Assembly: GCA_964544155.1 (NCBI GenBank)
Contig: CAZJAH010000020.1
Span: 1 to 55,364, forward strand
Source: CAZJAH01 sp964544155
GTDB taxonomy: Bacteria > Bacteroidota > Ignavibacteria > Kapaibacteriales > UBA2268
Direction: 5' to 3'
DNA length: 55,364 nucleotides
The first letter of the stretch is position 1. Every line of letters begins with the position of its first letter. Of this stretch, positions 34,296 to 43,438 are shown piece by piece. The position numbers and the translations under genes were made by a program. The notes beneath the pieces were generated by a model. It made no database searches and was not told the origin of the DNA. It saw only the letters and a list, made by a program, of their open reading frames with translations.

Positions 34296-35174
34296 ATGAG
34301 AACGATATACAGCACCGACATTAAATCATTAAAATTATTAAACAAAGGAAAAGTAAGAGATATATACGAAAGCGGCAGCAACCTGCTCATAGTAGCTACT
34401 GACAGGATATCCGCGTTCGATGTTATAATGAATCAGCCTGTACCGGGAAAGGGTATTATTCTGACAAAGATTTCAGAATTTTGGTTCAATAAGCTATCCG
34501 GTATAATACCCAATCACCAGATCACTACAGACCTGAATAAATTTCCTGCGGAATGTAAGCCCTATGCCGATGAACTGGAAGGGCGCTCAATGCTGGTAAA
34601 GAAATGCCGGCCTCTGCCTGTTGAATTTGTAGTTCGGGGATATATTACCGGCTCAGGATGGAAAGAATATAAAAAGAATGGAACTGTATGCGGCATAAAA
34701 CTTCCCGCCGGCCTTAAAGAATTTGAAAGACTGCCGGAACCTGTTTTCACTCCGGCTACAAAAGCCGCCGAAGGCCATGATGAAAATATCGGCTATGAGC
34801 AATACGCGGAAATAATCGGCGAGCCCCTGGCCACAAAACTGAAAGATAAAACAATTGAGCTTTACAAATTCGGCGCGGATTACCTAAAGGAAAGGGGAAT
34901 AATTCTGGCGGATACAAAATTTGAATTCGGACTGGATGAAGCCGGAGCACCCTTATTAATCGACGAAGCGCTTACACCTGATTCATCGCGTTTCTGGCTG
35001 AAGGAAAATTACGCTCCCGGCAAGCCGCAGTATAACTTTGATAAACAGGTGCTAAGAGATTACCTTGAAACTATCGAATGGAATAAAAAACCTCCGGCGC
35101 CCGAACTGCCGGATGAAGTTATCCATTTTACATATACAAAATACAAAGAAGCATTAGACAGAATAATCAAATAA
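34296..35174 (+). CDS. purC: Phosphoribosylaminoimidazole-succinocarboxamide synthase
   Basis: This 292-residue cytoplasmic enzyme should join CAIR and aspartate with ATP in purine synthesis. Motifs are LLNKGKVRDIYESG, ATDRISAFDVIMNQPVPGKG, the RSMLVKKCRPLPVEFVVRGY block, SGWKEYKKNGTVCG, and LIDEALTPDSSRFW near the C-terminus. It is longer than the ~240-residue E. coli type and resembles the ~300-residue class. No other pur gene is adjacent. rodA begins one base after its stop, so the two are likely co-translated. Confidence 0.95.
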   Translation: MRTIYSTDIKSLKLLNKGKVRDIYESGSNLLIVATDRISAFDVIMNQPVPGKGIILTKISEFWFNKLSGIIPNHQITTDLNKFPAECKPYADELEGRSMLVKKCRPLPVEFVVRGYITGSGWKEYKKNGTVCGIKLPAGLKEFERLPEPVFTPATKAAEGHDENIGYEQYAEIIGEPLATKLKDKTIELYKFGADYLKERGIILADTKFEFGLDEAGAPLLIDEALTPDSSRFWLKENYAPGKPQYNFDKQVLRDYLETIEWNKKPPAPELPDEVIHFTYTKYKEALDRIIK

Positions 35175-35175
35175 T

Positions 35176-36423
35176 ATGGCACAAATAGATATATCCCTGG
35201 AAAAGCCCGTAAGCGATTATTTCGACTGGGGTACTTTTCTTATTGTATTAGCCCTAACAGGAATAGGCCTGCTGTCCATATACAGCGCGACCTACGATTC
35301 CATTATGGAAGTATTTTTTTATAAGCAGATGATCTCGGCAGCTATAGGTATGAGCGCCATGTTTATAATCACATTTTTACCGGAACGGTGGCTGCGGTTC
35401 AGCTCCTACGGGGTTTATATAATAAGCATCATGCTTCTTGGAGCCGTATTTCTTATAGGAGTGGAAAGCCACGGCACAAAGGGCTGGCTGCGATTCGGCG
35501 GGATGTCGCTTCAGCCCGCGGAAGTTGCTAAATTCGGTGTGCTTCTGCTGATAGCAAGGCATCTTTCCCTTAAAGGTACTGATATACGCACTCTGCGAGA
35601 TCTGGCTATTACAATTGTTATTGTGGGTATTCCTGCGCTAATGATCGCAAGGCAGCCGGATTTCGGCTCGGCTACAGTGTTTATGGCTCTTCTTTTCGGA
35701 ACGCTTTACTGGAGCGGTTTCGAAACATTTATACTTTTTTTTATTGTTACGCTCCCGGCCATAGTTATCGCTTCTTTAAAGGGCAGTGTGTACTACATAG
35801 CGATTGTGACTATTCTGTCGCTTATCGCATTCCTTTTCAGAAGGCATGTTGTATTTACCATTGCGGCAATAACCATATTCATCGGTGTGGGGTACGGGGC
35901 ACCCATAATTTACGATAATATGATGAGCCACCAGAAATCCAGGATAGAGACATTCCTTAATCCCGGCTCTAATCCTCTTGGCAGCGGCTATAACGTTATC
36001 CAGTCAATTATGGCGGTCGGCAGCGGCGGCCTTGGAGGTAAAGGTTATCTGCAGGGCACACAAACGCAGCTGCGCTATATTCCCATGCAATGGACAGACT
36101 TTATTTTCTCAGTTCCAACAGAAGAATTTGGTTTTATCGGCGGAGTAATTGTTATTCTATTACATCTAGGATTTATCCTACGGGCGATAAAAATAGCCTA
36201 TGAAGTAGAAAGTAAGTTCTACTCACTCATTGCCGCCGGGGTGGCATCAATCTTCCTTTACCATATAGTTATTAACATAGGAATGGCAATCGGGCTTATG
36301 CCTGTTATGGGGATACCTCTGCCCTTTATGAGCTATGGCGGAACTTCATTAATAATAAATATGGCCTTTGCAGGTTTATTACTTAACGCATACAGAAATA
36401 ATAAACGAGGCCGGAGCTACTGA
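35176..36423 (+). CDS. rodA: SEDS peptidoglycan polymerase RodA
   Basis: This 415-residue polytopic inner-membrane protein of the SEDS family should polymerise lipid II for lateral wall growth in partnership with a class B PBP. About ten hydrophobic spans are visible. Family motifs are SHGTKGWLRFGGMSLQPAE, LGSGYNVIQSIMAVGSGG, KGYLQGTQTQLRYIP, FIFSVPTEEFGFIGG, and MPVMGIPLPFMSYGGTS. The short spacing before TQTQLRYIP favours RodA over FtsW. No PBP2 or mreBCD gene is next to it. Its TGA overlaps the pdxA ATG by one base. Confidence 0.92.
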   Translation: MAQIDISLEKPVSDYFDWGTFLIVLALTGIGLLSIYSATYDSIMEVFFYKQMISAAIGMSAMFIITFLPERWLRFSSYGVYIISIMLLGAVFLIGVESHGTKGWLRFGGMSLQPAEVAKFGVLLLIARHLSLKGTDIRTLRDLAITIVIVGIPALMIARQPDFGSATVFMALLFGTLYWSGFETFILFFIVTLPAIVIASLKGSVYYIAIVTILSLIAFLFRRHVVFTIAAITIFIGVGYGAPIIYDNMMSHQKSRIETFLNPGSNPLGSGYNVIQSIMAVGSGGLGGKGYLQGTQTQLRYIPMQWTDFIFSVPTEEFGFIGGVIVILLHLGFILRAIKIAYEVESKFYSLIAAGVASIFLYHIVINIGMAIGLMPVMGIPLPFMSYGGTSLIINMAFAGLLLNAYRNNKRGRSY

Positions 36424-37424
36424 TGTATAATATCGTGTTTTCCATGGGCGACCCGAATGGGGTAGGAATAGAGGTTCTTGTTAAAGCCCTCGATCGTTTT
36501 GATAAAGAAAGTGATATAAACAGGGAAGTAAAATTCACCCTGGCAGCTAATCCGGATACCCTCATTCAATACATTAAAGCTATGAACCTGCCTGCTGAGC
36601 CCGGTTCAAATAAGTTAAGAATCGGAAAAACCGAAGTAGATATACTTCCATGCAGCCAATACAGCGTACCCGAATTCGGCCTAACTTCCGGCAAAGCAGG
36701 CGCCCTTGCCGCCGAAGCAGTTGGCAAGGCTTTGAATGCCACTATAGACGGCACTTATGACGCTCTGGTAACAATGCCTGTATCCAAAAAGGCGCTTTAT
36801 CTCGCGGGCTGGCGCTTCCCCGGCCACACAGAAATGCTGGCCGACCGCTGCGGAGTAAAAAAGCCGCTCATGCTGCTCTGCACAAAATCTATCAGGGTAG
36901 CGCTTGTAACCATACATTCCGCCATAAAAGACCTGACTTATGAGATCACTAAAAGCCGCATAATCCATACCGCCACTGTATTCGATCACAGCCTGAAGAG
37001 GGATTTCGGCTTAGAAAGGCCAAAAATAGCCGTGCTCGGGCTTAACCCTCACGCCGGTGAACAGGGAAGCATAGGCCGCGAGGATGAAGACATAGTAGCT
37101 CCGGCAATACAATTGCTTAAAATGCGCGGCATAATCGCCGACGGCCCCCACCCGTCTGACGGCTTTTTTGCTCACGGCGCGTATAAAAACTATGACGGCA
37201 TACTGGCCATGTACCACGACCAGGGCCTAATCCCCTTAAAAATTCTTGCCAATGGCGGCGGCATTAACTTTACTGCCGGCCTGCCAATTGTTAGGACTTC
37301 ACCTGATCATGGAACCGCCTTCGCGATTGCCGGAAAGAATATTGCTTCGGAAAAAAGCACAACCGAAGCAATTGAAATGGCAATTGAAGTGATAAGCAAC
37401 CGGAGAAATTCACCTATTGCATAG
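36423..37424 (+). CDS. pdxA: 4-hydroxythreonine-4-phosphate dehydrogenase
   Basis: This 333-residue enzyme should oxidise 4-phosphohydroxy-L-threonine in the DXP-dependent pyridoxal phosphate pathway. It shows FSMGDPNGVGIEVLVKAL at the N-terminus, MPVSKKALYLAGWRFPGHTE near residue 120 (with a metal-binding His), LGLNPHAGEQGSIGRED, MYHDQGLIPLKIL and TSPDHGTAFAIAG. Length and motif order are normal. It starts inside the rodA stop (TGATG), so translation is coupled. A 72-base gap follows before pfkB. Confidence 0.93.
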   Translation: MYNIVFSMGDPNGVGIEVLVKALDRFDKESDINREVKFTLAANPDTLIQYIKAMNLPAEPGSNKLRIGKTEVDILPCSQYSVPEFGLTSGKAGALAAEAVGKALNATIDGTYDALVTMPVSKKALYLAGWRFPGHTEMLADRCGVKKPLMLLCTKSIRVALVTIHSAIKDLTYEITKSRIIHTATVFDHSLKRDFGLERPKIAVLGLNPHAGEQGSIGREDEDIVAPAIQLLKMRGIIADGPHPSDGFFAHGAYKNYDGILAMYHDQGLIPLKILANGGGINFTAGLPIVRTSPDHGTAFAIAGKNIASEKSTTEAIEMAIEVISNRRNSPIA

Positions 37425-37496
37425 TCATTAAAATAAGCATTTTCCACAATCGTATTTGTTAAAGATTAATAATTATTAATAAATGCGAGCCTCTAT

Positions 37497-38432
37497 ATGT
37501 CAGTATTGACTATTACCGTTAACCCGGCAATCGATATCAGCACCAATTTAGACCATGTAGCCCCGGAGATCAAGCTACGCTGCGAGAGGCCCGGATATGA
37601 CCCCGGCGGTGGCGGCATAAATGTAAGCCGGGTGCTCAGCAGGCTCGGCGTGGATACAACAGCTATATTCCCTATCGGAGGTGAAACAGGCGGGTACCTG
37701 GAAAAGCTCGTCAGGGATGAAGGAATTAGTACTGTCACTATCCCTTATGATGGCAGAACGCGCCAGAATTTTTCGGCGGGAGAGCGATCAAGCGGCAATC
37801 AGTACAGGTTTGGAATGCCCGGCGAACCGTTAGCCGATGACGTCTGGCAGCAGATACTCGACAGGATAACAACTCTGAAAAAAAAGCCGGAATATATTGT
37901 CGGCAGCGGAAGCCTACCCCCCGGTGTACCGGATGATTTTTACAATATGCTGGCAGATATAGGCAAAGATATTGGCGCGAAAGTTATCATAGATACATCC
38001 GGCAAACCGCTCAAAAGAGCCGTTGAAAGCGGTGTCTTTCTGCTTAAGCCGAATATCCGGGAGCTAAGAGATCTGACCGGGCGCGAAATTGAGAATGAAG
38101 ATGAACAGGAAAGCACTGCACAAGAACTTCTTAAGTCCGGGAAATGCGAAGCTATAGTACTATCGCTTGGAGCTGCTGGCGTGCTGTTTGTCACTAAAAG
38201 CGGCCATGAAAGGCTCCGGGCGCCTTCAGTCAGCATCAAGAGTAAGATTGGCGCCGGCGACAGTACCGTTGCCGGTATTATTTACGGATTAATCAAAGAA
38301 AATGACCTGGCCAAAGCTGTACGCATGGGTATAGCCGCGGGCGCCGCCGCAGTGATGACGCCGGGCAGCCAACTTGCCTGTAAGGATGATATCTTAAGGC
38401 TCTATGAATTAATTATCAAAAAAAGAATATAA
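37497..38432 (+). CDS. pfkB: 6-phosphofructokinase, PfkB type
   Basis: This 311-residue ribokinase-family sugar kinase most resembles E. coli PfkB: TITVNPAIDISTNLDHV, KLRCERPGYDPGGGGINVSR, RTRQNFSAGERSSGNQYRFG, GSGSLPPGVPDDFY, LLKPNIRELRDLTGREI and the catalytic GAGDSTVAGII near residue 252. It should phosphorylate fructose 6-phosphate; a closely related specificity (fructose 1-phosphate or tagatose 6-phosphate) cannot be excluded by eye. It is the second PFK of a different fold in this window. The dehydrogenase downstream starts eight bases after its stop. Confidence 0.87.
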   Translation: MSVLTITVNPAIDISTNLDHVAPEIKLRCERPGYDPGGGGINVSRVLSRLGVDTTAIFPIGGETGGYLEKLVRDEGISTVTIPYDGRTRQNFSAGERSSGNQYRFGMPGEPLADDVWQQILDRITTLKKKPEYIVGSGSLPPGVPDDFYNMLADIGKDIGAKVIIDTSGKPLKRAVESGVFLLKPNIRELRDLTGREIENEDEQESTAQELLKSGKCEAIVLSLGAAGVLFVTKSGHERLRAPSVSIKSKIGAGDSTVAGIIYGLIKENDLAKAVRMGIAAGAAAVMTPGSQLACKDDILRLYELIIKKRI

Positions 38433-38440
38433 GGAGATGT

Positions 38441-39454
38441 ATGAAGATAGTAGTATTTGAAATAGGGCAGGATTGGGAAATTGATGCTTTCGGCGAATTG
38501 GAAAAAGAGCATGAGCTTGTATTCACAAAGAAAGAACTCACTGAAAAAAATGCTGAAGAATACAAAGACGCCGAAATCATTACTACTTTTATTTACTCAA
38601 AGTTAGGCGAGGACATTCTCAAAAAAATGCCCGGTCTTAAAATGATAGCTACCCGCTCTACGGGATATGACCACATAGATAAAGAGTATTGTGAAAAAAA
38701 AGGCATAATCGCAGCCAATGTTCCCTCTTATGGCAACCATACTGTTGCAGAATATACTTTTTCTCTGATCCTTAATATAAGCAGAAATCTGTGTAAAGCA
38801 GTTGAACGTACTGACAGGGGAGATTTTTCAGTACGTGATCTTGAAGGCTTTGACCTTTTCGAAAAAACCATTGGCGTGATCGGCACAGGTGATATTGGCA
38901 TGAATGTTATCCGTATAGCAAAAGGCTTCGGCATGAATGTACTTGGATATGACATTTATCCTAAAGAAGAGCTTGCCGAAGAGATCGGCTTTAAATACGT
39001 GGATAAAAATGAGCTAATTAGAAATTCCGATATTATCACGCTGCATATACCGGAAACAAAGGAAAACCGGGATTTTATTGCTAAAGAAGAATTTGATATA
39101 ATGAAGGACGCTGTAGTACTAATCAATACTTCACGCGGCGCAATAGTAAGCGTCAAAGACCTTCTGCGCGCCATAGAGAAAGGAAAAGTGGCAGCCGCCG
39201 GAGTGGATGTGCTGCCCGAAGAAGATTACACACGTGAAGACAACGAAATGATCAATTCGATTTTTGATAAAAAAGCTAATCAGGAAGCTTTGCTGGCTAA
39301 TCATATACTTCTAAGGCTGAATAATGTTTTCATTACTCCTCATGTGGCATATAATACAAAGGAAGCCACACAAAGGATCATTAAATCAACACTCGAGAAC
39401 ATTCACAGCTTCGCGAAAGGCGATCCGGCAAATGTTGTTATTGGCGGCGAATAA
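38441..39454 (+). CDS. D-2-hydroxyacid dehydrogenase (D-lactate dehydrogenase-like)
   Basis: This 337-residue NAD-dependent enzyme has the substrate region MIATRSTGYDHIDKEYC, the family block VPSYGNHTVAEYTFSLIL, the Rossmann loop GVIGTGDIGMNVIR, the catalytic Arg in INTSRGAIVSV, the acidic GVDVLPEED and the catalytic His in ITPHVAYNTKEA. The layout fits D-lactate dehydrogenase-type members, which reduce pyruvate to D-lactate, but other 2-oxoacids are possible. A GGAG ribosome-binding site precedes the ATG. It lies between pfkB and a GalT-like gene in what looks like a sugar-use unit. Confidence 0.85.
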   Translation: MKIVVFEIGQDWEIDAFGELEKEHELVFTKKELTEKNAEEYKDAEIITTFIYSKLGEDILKKMPGLKMIATRSTGYDHIDKEYCEKKGIIAANVPSYGNHTVAEYTFSLILNISRNLCKAVERTDRGDFSVRDLEGFDLFEKTIGVIGTGDIGMNVIRIAKGFGMNVLGYDIYPKEELAEEIGFKYVDKNELIRNSDIITLHIPETKENRDFIAKEEFDIMKDAVVLINTSRGAIVSVKDLLRAIEKGKVAAAGVDVLPEEDYTREDNEMINSIFDKKANQEALLANHILLRLNNVFITPHVAYNTKEATQRIIKSTLENIHSFAKGDPANVVIGGE

Positions 39455-39477
39455 TATTAACAAAAATTGGTCATTGC

Positions 39478-40467
39478 ATGAAACACCAGATACGTCAAAA
39501 TAAAGCTACAAAGCAGTGGGTAATATATTCACCCGCCAGGGGGCTGAGGCCTGATGATTTCATTAAAGGCAAGCAAAAAGGCGCAATACCCGATTTCGAG
39601 GAAAACTGCCCCTTCTGTATGGGTAATGAATCACTTTTGCCTGAAATCAAGTATGAATATATAGATAGTGACGGTAATTGGCTTACCAGGTCTGTGCCTA
39701 ATAAATTCCCTGCGCTTAGCCCGGATAAAACAAATGAAAGAAGGCAGGAAGGAATTTACCTGACAATGCAGGGCTACGGCATACACGAAGTCGTTATTGA
39801 AACTCCTAAGCACAACAGGAATTTTCCCCGAATGAATATCGATGAAGTGGAGGCGGTAGTTAACACCTACTTTCGGAGATACACAGCGCTTATGGAAGAC
39901 AACCACAACATGAGCGCCATAATTTTCCGGAATCACGGCCCAGGCGCCGGGACTTCGCTGGAGCACCCGCATTCGCAGATATTGGTCACAGGCATAGTAC
40001 CCGGCGATGTACGCTACCGCGAAGAGGAAGCCCAGAAGTATTATGATGAGTGGGGAAGCTGCGTATTCTGCGATATGATCGCTCATGAACTGGAAACAGG
40101 GCTGCGAGTCATCTTTGAAAATGAAACTTTCATGGCTATTGTGCCTTACGCCGCTGAAGTCCCGTACGAAGTATGGATTATGCCAAAAAGGCACCAGGCT
40201 GACTTTGGAGAGATAAAGCAGGAAGAGATTAACGACATGGCTCAGGCGCTTAAACATGTGCTCACTGTCATATACTTTAAATTGAATGACCCGGATTATA
40301 ATTATGTGATTTACTCCGCGGCCAGATATAAAACCGGCGAGCCGCAGCTTCACTGGTACCTGAAAATAAGACCGCGGCTGACAACTCGTGCCGGATTTGA
40401 GATCGGCTCGGGATTATCAATCAATCCTTCATTTCCGGAAAGAGACGCTGAATTTTTACGCGATTAG
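39478..40467 (+). CDS. Galactose-1-phosphate uridylyltransferase family protein
   Basis: This 329-residue HIT-superfamily nucleotidyltransferase starts QIRQNKATKQWVIYSPARG. It has two cysteine pairs (CPFCMGNE near residue 42 and CVFCDMI near residue 197) fitting a metal site or its remnant. The active-site motif is GPGAGTSLEHPHSQI, with the nucleophilic His in HPHSQ, and a final block has PQLHWYLKIRPR. It should exchange a nucleotidyl group between a UDP- or ADP-sugar and a hexose 1-phosphate. The classical UDP-glucose/galactose reaction is likely, but ADP-glucose phosphorylase-like activity is an alternative. galK and galE are not adjacent. Confidence 0.85.
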   Translation: MKHQIRQNKATKQWVIYSPARGLRPDDFIKGKQKGAIPDFEENCPFCMGNESLLPEIKYEYIDSDGNWLTRSVPNKFPALSPDKTNERRQEGIYLTMQGYGIHEVVIETPKHNRNFPRMNIDEVEAVVNTYFRRYTALMEDNHNMSAIIFRNHGPGAGTSLEHPHSQILVTGIVPGDVRYREEEAQKYYDEWGSCVFCDMIAHELETGLRVIFENETFMAIVPYAAEVPYEVWIMPKRHQADFGEIKQEEINDMAQALKHVLTVIYFKLNDPDYNYVIYSAARYKTGEPQLHWYLKIRPRLTTRAGFEIGSGLSINPSFPERDAEFLRD

Positions 40468-40503
40468 CCGGTAATTAATAAAATTTTTTAATCAGGATTA
40501 AAA

Positions 40504-41658
40504 ATGAAAATTCTTAAAATTATTATAGCAACGGTGATAAGCATGGCAGTCATTATATTTGTCTTATGCATGTTCTTTTCGTGCGGTTTCCTGGCAGGTA
40601 TGGTACCCACATCAACTACAGCGGAAGAAGGCATTTCTCAGATCAGCCTTCCCGATGGCTTTAAGATAGAAGTATATGCCGCGAATGTACCCAATGCCAG
40701 ATCGATGGTTCTCAGCGAAACGGGGGTACTTTATGTTGGCACCCGCCCGGAAGGAAAAGTGTACGCGGTAGTCGATGAAGATAATGATTACAAAGCCGAC
40801 AAGGTTTATGTGATAGCTAAGGGATTAAACAATCCCAACGGTGTTGACATAAAAGACGGCGATCTCTACGTTGCAGAAATAAACAGAATACTCAGATTCA
40901 ATGATATAGATAACAATTACAAAAAAAATCCAAATTATGATGTTGTTTATGATAAATACCCCACTGACCAGCATCACGGATGGAAATTTATAAAGTTCGG
41001 GCCTGACGGCAGGCTATATGTACCGGTTGGCGCGCCATGCAATGCCTGCCTGGAAGAAGATGAGATCTATGCTACAATCACAAGGCTGAATGAAGATTTC
41101 TCAGATGTAGAGATATTTGCTCAAGGAGTGCGAAATACCGTGGGATTTGACTGGAATCCCAAAACGGAAGTGCTGTGGTTCACTGATAACGGCCGCGACT
41201 GGATGGGCGACAACAAACCGCCTGATGAACTGAACCGCGCCCCTGAAAAAGGCCTGCATTTCGGATTTCCTTATTGCCATGGTTTTGATGTTCCCGATGA
41301 TGAACATACCGACAGGAGCTGCGATGAATTCGAAGCTCCGGAAGTGGCTCTGGGGCCGCATGTGGCAGCCCTGGGGATGGAATTTTATGAAGGGGATATG
41401 TTCCCGGAAAAATACCGCGGCGGTATATTTATAGCTGAGCACGGTTCATGGAACCGGACGGTACCGATCGGCTATAGGATCACCTATGTGCCCGTGGATA
41501 ACGGCCAGGCAGGTGATTTCGAAGTATTCGCCGACGGCTGGCTGCAGGAAGGCGGCGCCTGGGGCAGGCCCGTGGATGTGGAACTAATGCCCGACGGCTC
41601 AATGCTAATATCCGATGATAAGGGCGGTTCGATATTCAGGATATATTATTCCAAGTAA
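40504..41658 (+). CDS. Sorbosone dehydrogenase-like beta-propeller protein
   Basis: This 384-residue exported protein resembles PQQ-dependent L-sorbosone/glucose dehydrogenase propellers. The N-terminal hydrophobic segment (residues 1-30) ends IFVLCMFFSCGF and could be a signal anchor or lipobox. Propeller motifs include LPDGFKIEVYAANVPNARSM, LYVGTRPEGKVYAVVDED, the DQHHGWKFIKFGPDGRLYVP block, GVRNTVGFDWNP, DELNRAPEKGLHFGFPYCHG and AEHGSWNRT. It should act in the periplasm on an unknown sugar or aldose. No cytochrome partner is adjacent. Confidence 0.83.
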   Translation: MKILKIIIATVISMAVIIFVLCMFFSCGFLAGMVPTSTTAEEGISQISLPDGFKIEVYAANVPNARSMVLSETGVLYVGTRPEGKVYAVVDEDNDYKADKVYVIAKGLNNPNGVDIKDGDLYVAEINRILRFNDIDNNYKKNPNYDVVYDKYPTDQHHGWKFIKFGPDGRLYVPVGAPCNACLEEDEIYATITRLNEDFSDVEIFAQGVRNTVGFDWNPKTEVLWFTDNGRDWMGDNKPPDELNRAPEKGLHFGFPYCHGFDVPDDEHTDRSCDEFEAPEVALGPHVAALGMEFYEGDMFPEKYRGGIFIAEHGSWNRTVPIGYRITYVPVDNGQAGDFEVFADGWLQEGGAWGRPVDVELMPDGSMLISDDKGGSIFRIYYSK

Positions 41659-41696
41659 AAATTCTATGATTTTAATAATCAGTTAACGGTGGTGAT

Positions 41697-42146
41697 ATGA
41701 AAAAAGCGCTTTTAATAATATTGATATTGTTTACTGCTCTTCCGGCTTGGCCGGCGGAAGGAATAATCAAAAAGAAATGCAAAAAGAGTCTGCCGGAAGT
41801 TACTGAAATTGTCTTACATGAAATTAATGAGCATGACACACTCAAACTGCGTGAGAGGTATGATCCCATGGCCGGCGGCAGTGTTGATGAAGTCGATGCT
41901 CCGGTTTTCAGAGTGGTTCAGTTTGATTACCCTGAATTTACTATGGCCATTTTAGAATCGGATCCCGTTTTCGCGCTCGATATGCCCATGAAATTTGTGA
42001 TCTGGCAGGATAAAGATGGTAACATATGGATAAGCGCTAATGACCCGGAATACCTGACGCGCAGGTATGCACTTGACATTTACAGAGATGAGATGATGAA
42101 TATCAAAAGAAAAATTGAAACAATAATCGATAAAGCAAGCAAATAA
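41697..42146 (+). CDS. Exported DUF302-like protein
   Basis: This 149-residue protein has a signal peptide, MKKALLIILILFTALPAWPA. The C-terminal half (AILESDPVFALDMPMKFVIW, then QDKDGNIWISANDPEYL and TRRYAL) matches the end of DUF302 domains, where a Pro/Leu segment before the W-x-D strand is conserved. The N-terminal half (about residues 25-75) does not show the usual DUF302 start, so it may be divergent. Function is unknown. It lies between the sorbosone dehydrogenase-like gene and mscS with short gaps on both sides. Confidence 0.65.
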   Translation: MKKALLIILILFTALPAWPAEGIIKKKCKKSLPEVTEIVLHEINEHDTLKLRERYDPMAGGSVDEVDAPVFRVVQFDYPEFTMAILESDPVFALDMPMKFVIWQDKDGNIWISANDPEYLTRRYALDIYRDEMMNIKRKIETIIDKASK

Positions 42147-42160
42147 AGTAGGATTTATAA

Positions 42161-43366
42161 ATGGACAGGTTTTATTACAACTGGATAAAAGATACTTTCT
42201 TTGCCAATGAATATCTTGGTAATATGGTTATCGACTACGCTTTTTTTCTTCTGCTATTTATTTTCGGAATAATCGCTTTAAAAATAGCAAGAAGAATCAC
42301 ACTTAAAATTTCCGGGAAATTATTAAAAAAACGCGACCCGCTTTTTTATGATTATATTGATAATGTCTCTAAAAAATACATCGCCCCCATGGAATATCTG
42401 GCGGCATTTTATTTTTCATTTAAAACTCTTTCTCTTAATTCAAAGCTGGAAAGCGTCATAGACGTTTCCGCTTTAATAGTACTCACAATTTTTCTGGTTC
42501 TGTTCCTGATCGCTTTAATAGATTTTCTTGTAAGAAAATATATAGCGAAACAAGATGACAGCCCGCGCAGACTGATTTATAAAAGCCTCAGGCCGGCTAT
42601 TGGTATAGCAATGTGGACCCTGGGCCTGGTCTTTCTGCTAAGTAATCTTGGCTTTGAGATATCAGCGCTGATAGCCGCTTTAGGGGTTGGCGGTATTGCT
42701 ATCGCCCTGGCGGCACAGGCAGTGCTGGGCGATTTATTCAGCTATATGGTCATTGTCATGGATAAACCTTTCGAACTGGGAGATTTCATCATTGTCGGTG
42801 ATTTTCTCGGCGTAGTAGAGCATGTGGGTATCAAGACAACAAAGATACGCAGCCTCGGCGGCGAGCAGCTTATTTTTGCTAATTCCGACCTTACAAGTTC
42901 AAGGATAAGAAATTACAAACGAATGGAAATGAGAAGGGTGCTCTTCCAGTTCGGTGTGTTATACCAGACACCCGCTGAAAAAGTTAAGCTCATTCCCGAA
43001 TGGATAAAAACTATGATCGAATCGATCGATGATACCAAATTCGACCGCGCTCATTTCCATAAATATGGAGACTACAGCCTGAATTATGAAGTAGTCTATT
43101 ATATTCAGGGAAATGATTACAACAAATACATGGATATCCAGCAGGAAATCAATTTTCAAATGTTTGATAAGTTCGAATCAGAAGGCGTCGAATTTGCCTT
43201 CCCGACTCGCACACTGCTTTTCGATAACAAGCACGACGACGCGATTAAATCATTCACTGAGCTTACTGATAGAGTTAAAGCAAGCTATGACGGCAATGGT
43301 AAGGGAGGCGAAAGCAATGACAGCAATGATAAAAAAAGCAGTGGCCCTAAGCCTAAAAATAAATGA
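42161..43366 (+). CDS. MscS-family mechanosensitive channel
   Basis: This 401-residue inner-membrane protein has about four hydrophobic segments before residue 190 and then the MscS domain: LGFEISALIAALGVGGIAIA, followed by LAAQAVLGDLFSYMVI (pore-lining helix), DKPFELGDFIIVGDFLGVVE, and IFANSDLTSSRIRNYKR. It should release solutes on membrane tension. The last 35 residues are a hydrophilic Gly/Ser/Asn/Lys tail. The start follows a GTAGGATTTATAA leader 14 bases after the DUF302-like gene. Confidence 0.9.
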   Translation: MDRFYYNWIKDTFFANEYLGNMVIDYAFFLLLFIFGIIALKIARRITLKISGKLLKKRDPLFYDYIDNVSKKYIAPMEYLAAFYFSFKTLSLNSKLESVIDVSALIVLTIFLVLFLIALIDFLVRKYIAKQDDSPRRLIYKSLRPAIGIAMWTLGLVFLLSNLGFEISALIAALGVGGIAIALAAQAVLGDLFSYMVIVMDKPFELGDFIIVGDFLGVVEHVGIKTTKIRSLGGEQLIFANSDLTSSRIRNYKRMEMRRVLFQFGVLYQTPAEKVKLIPEWIKTMIESIDDTKFDRAHFHKYGDYSLNYEVVYYIQGNDYNKYMDIQQEINFQMFDKFESEGVEFAFPTRTLLFDNKHDDAIKSFTELTDRVKASYDGNGKGGESNDSNDKKSSGPKPKNK

Positions 43367-43412
43367 TCGAAGCAATTATCATAACCGCCTTTAAAAGTGA
43401 AATTATAATATT

Positions 43413-43434
43413 TCCGGCCCTAGCACCGGATTTT
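43413..43434 (+). terminator. Weak terminator after mscS
   Basis: A 5-base stem (TCCGG with CCGGA, 8-base loop) followed by TTTT lies between mscS and the converging glycosyltransferase. The stem is short, so confidence is low. The right arm and T tract match the repeat noted at 26284. Confidence 0.3.
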
Positions 43435-43438
43435 GTAT

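Noticed and set aside
39631..40353. A 240-codon open frame on the reverse strand
   Set aside because: It is opposite the GalT-like gene, whose motifs are intact; the frame has no family features.
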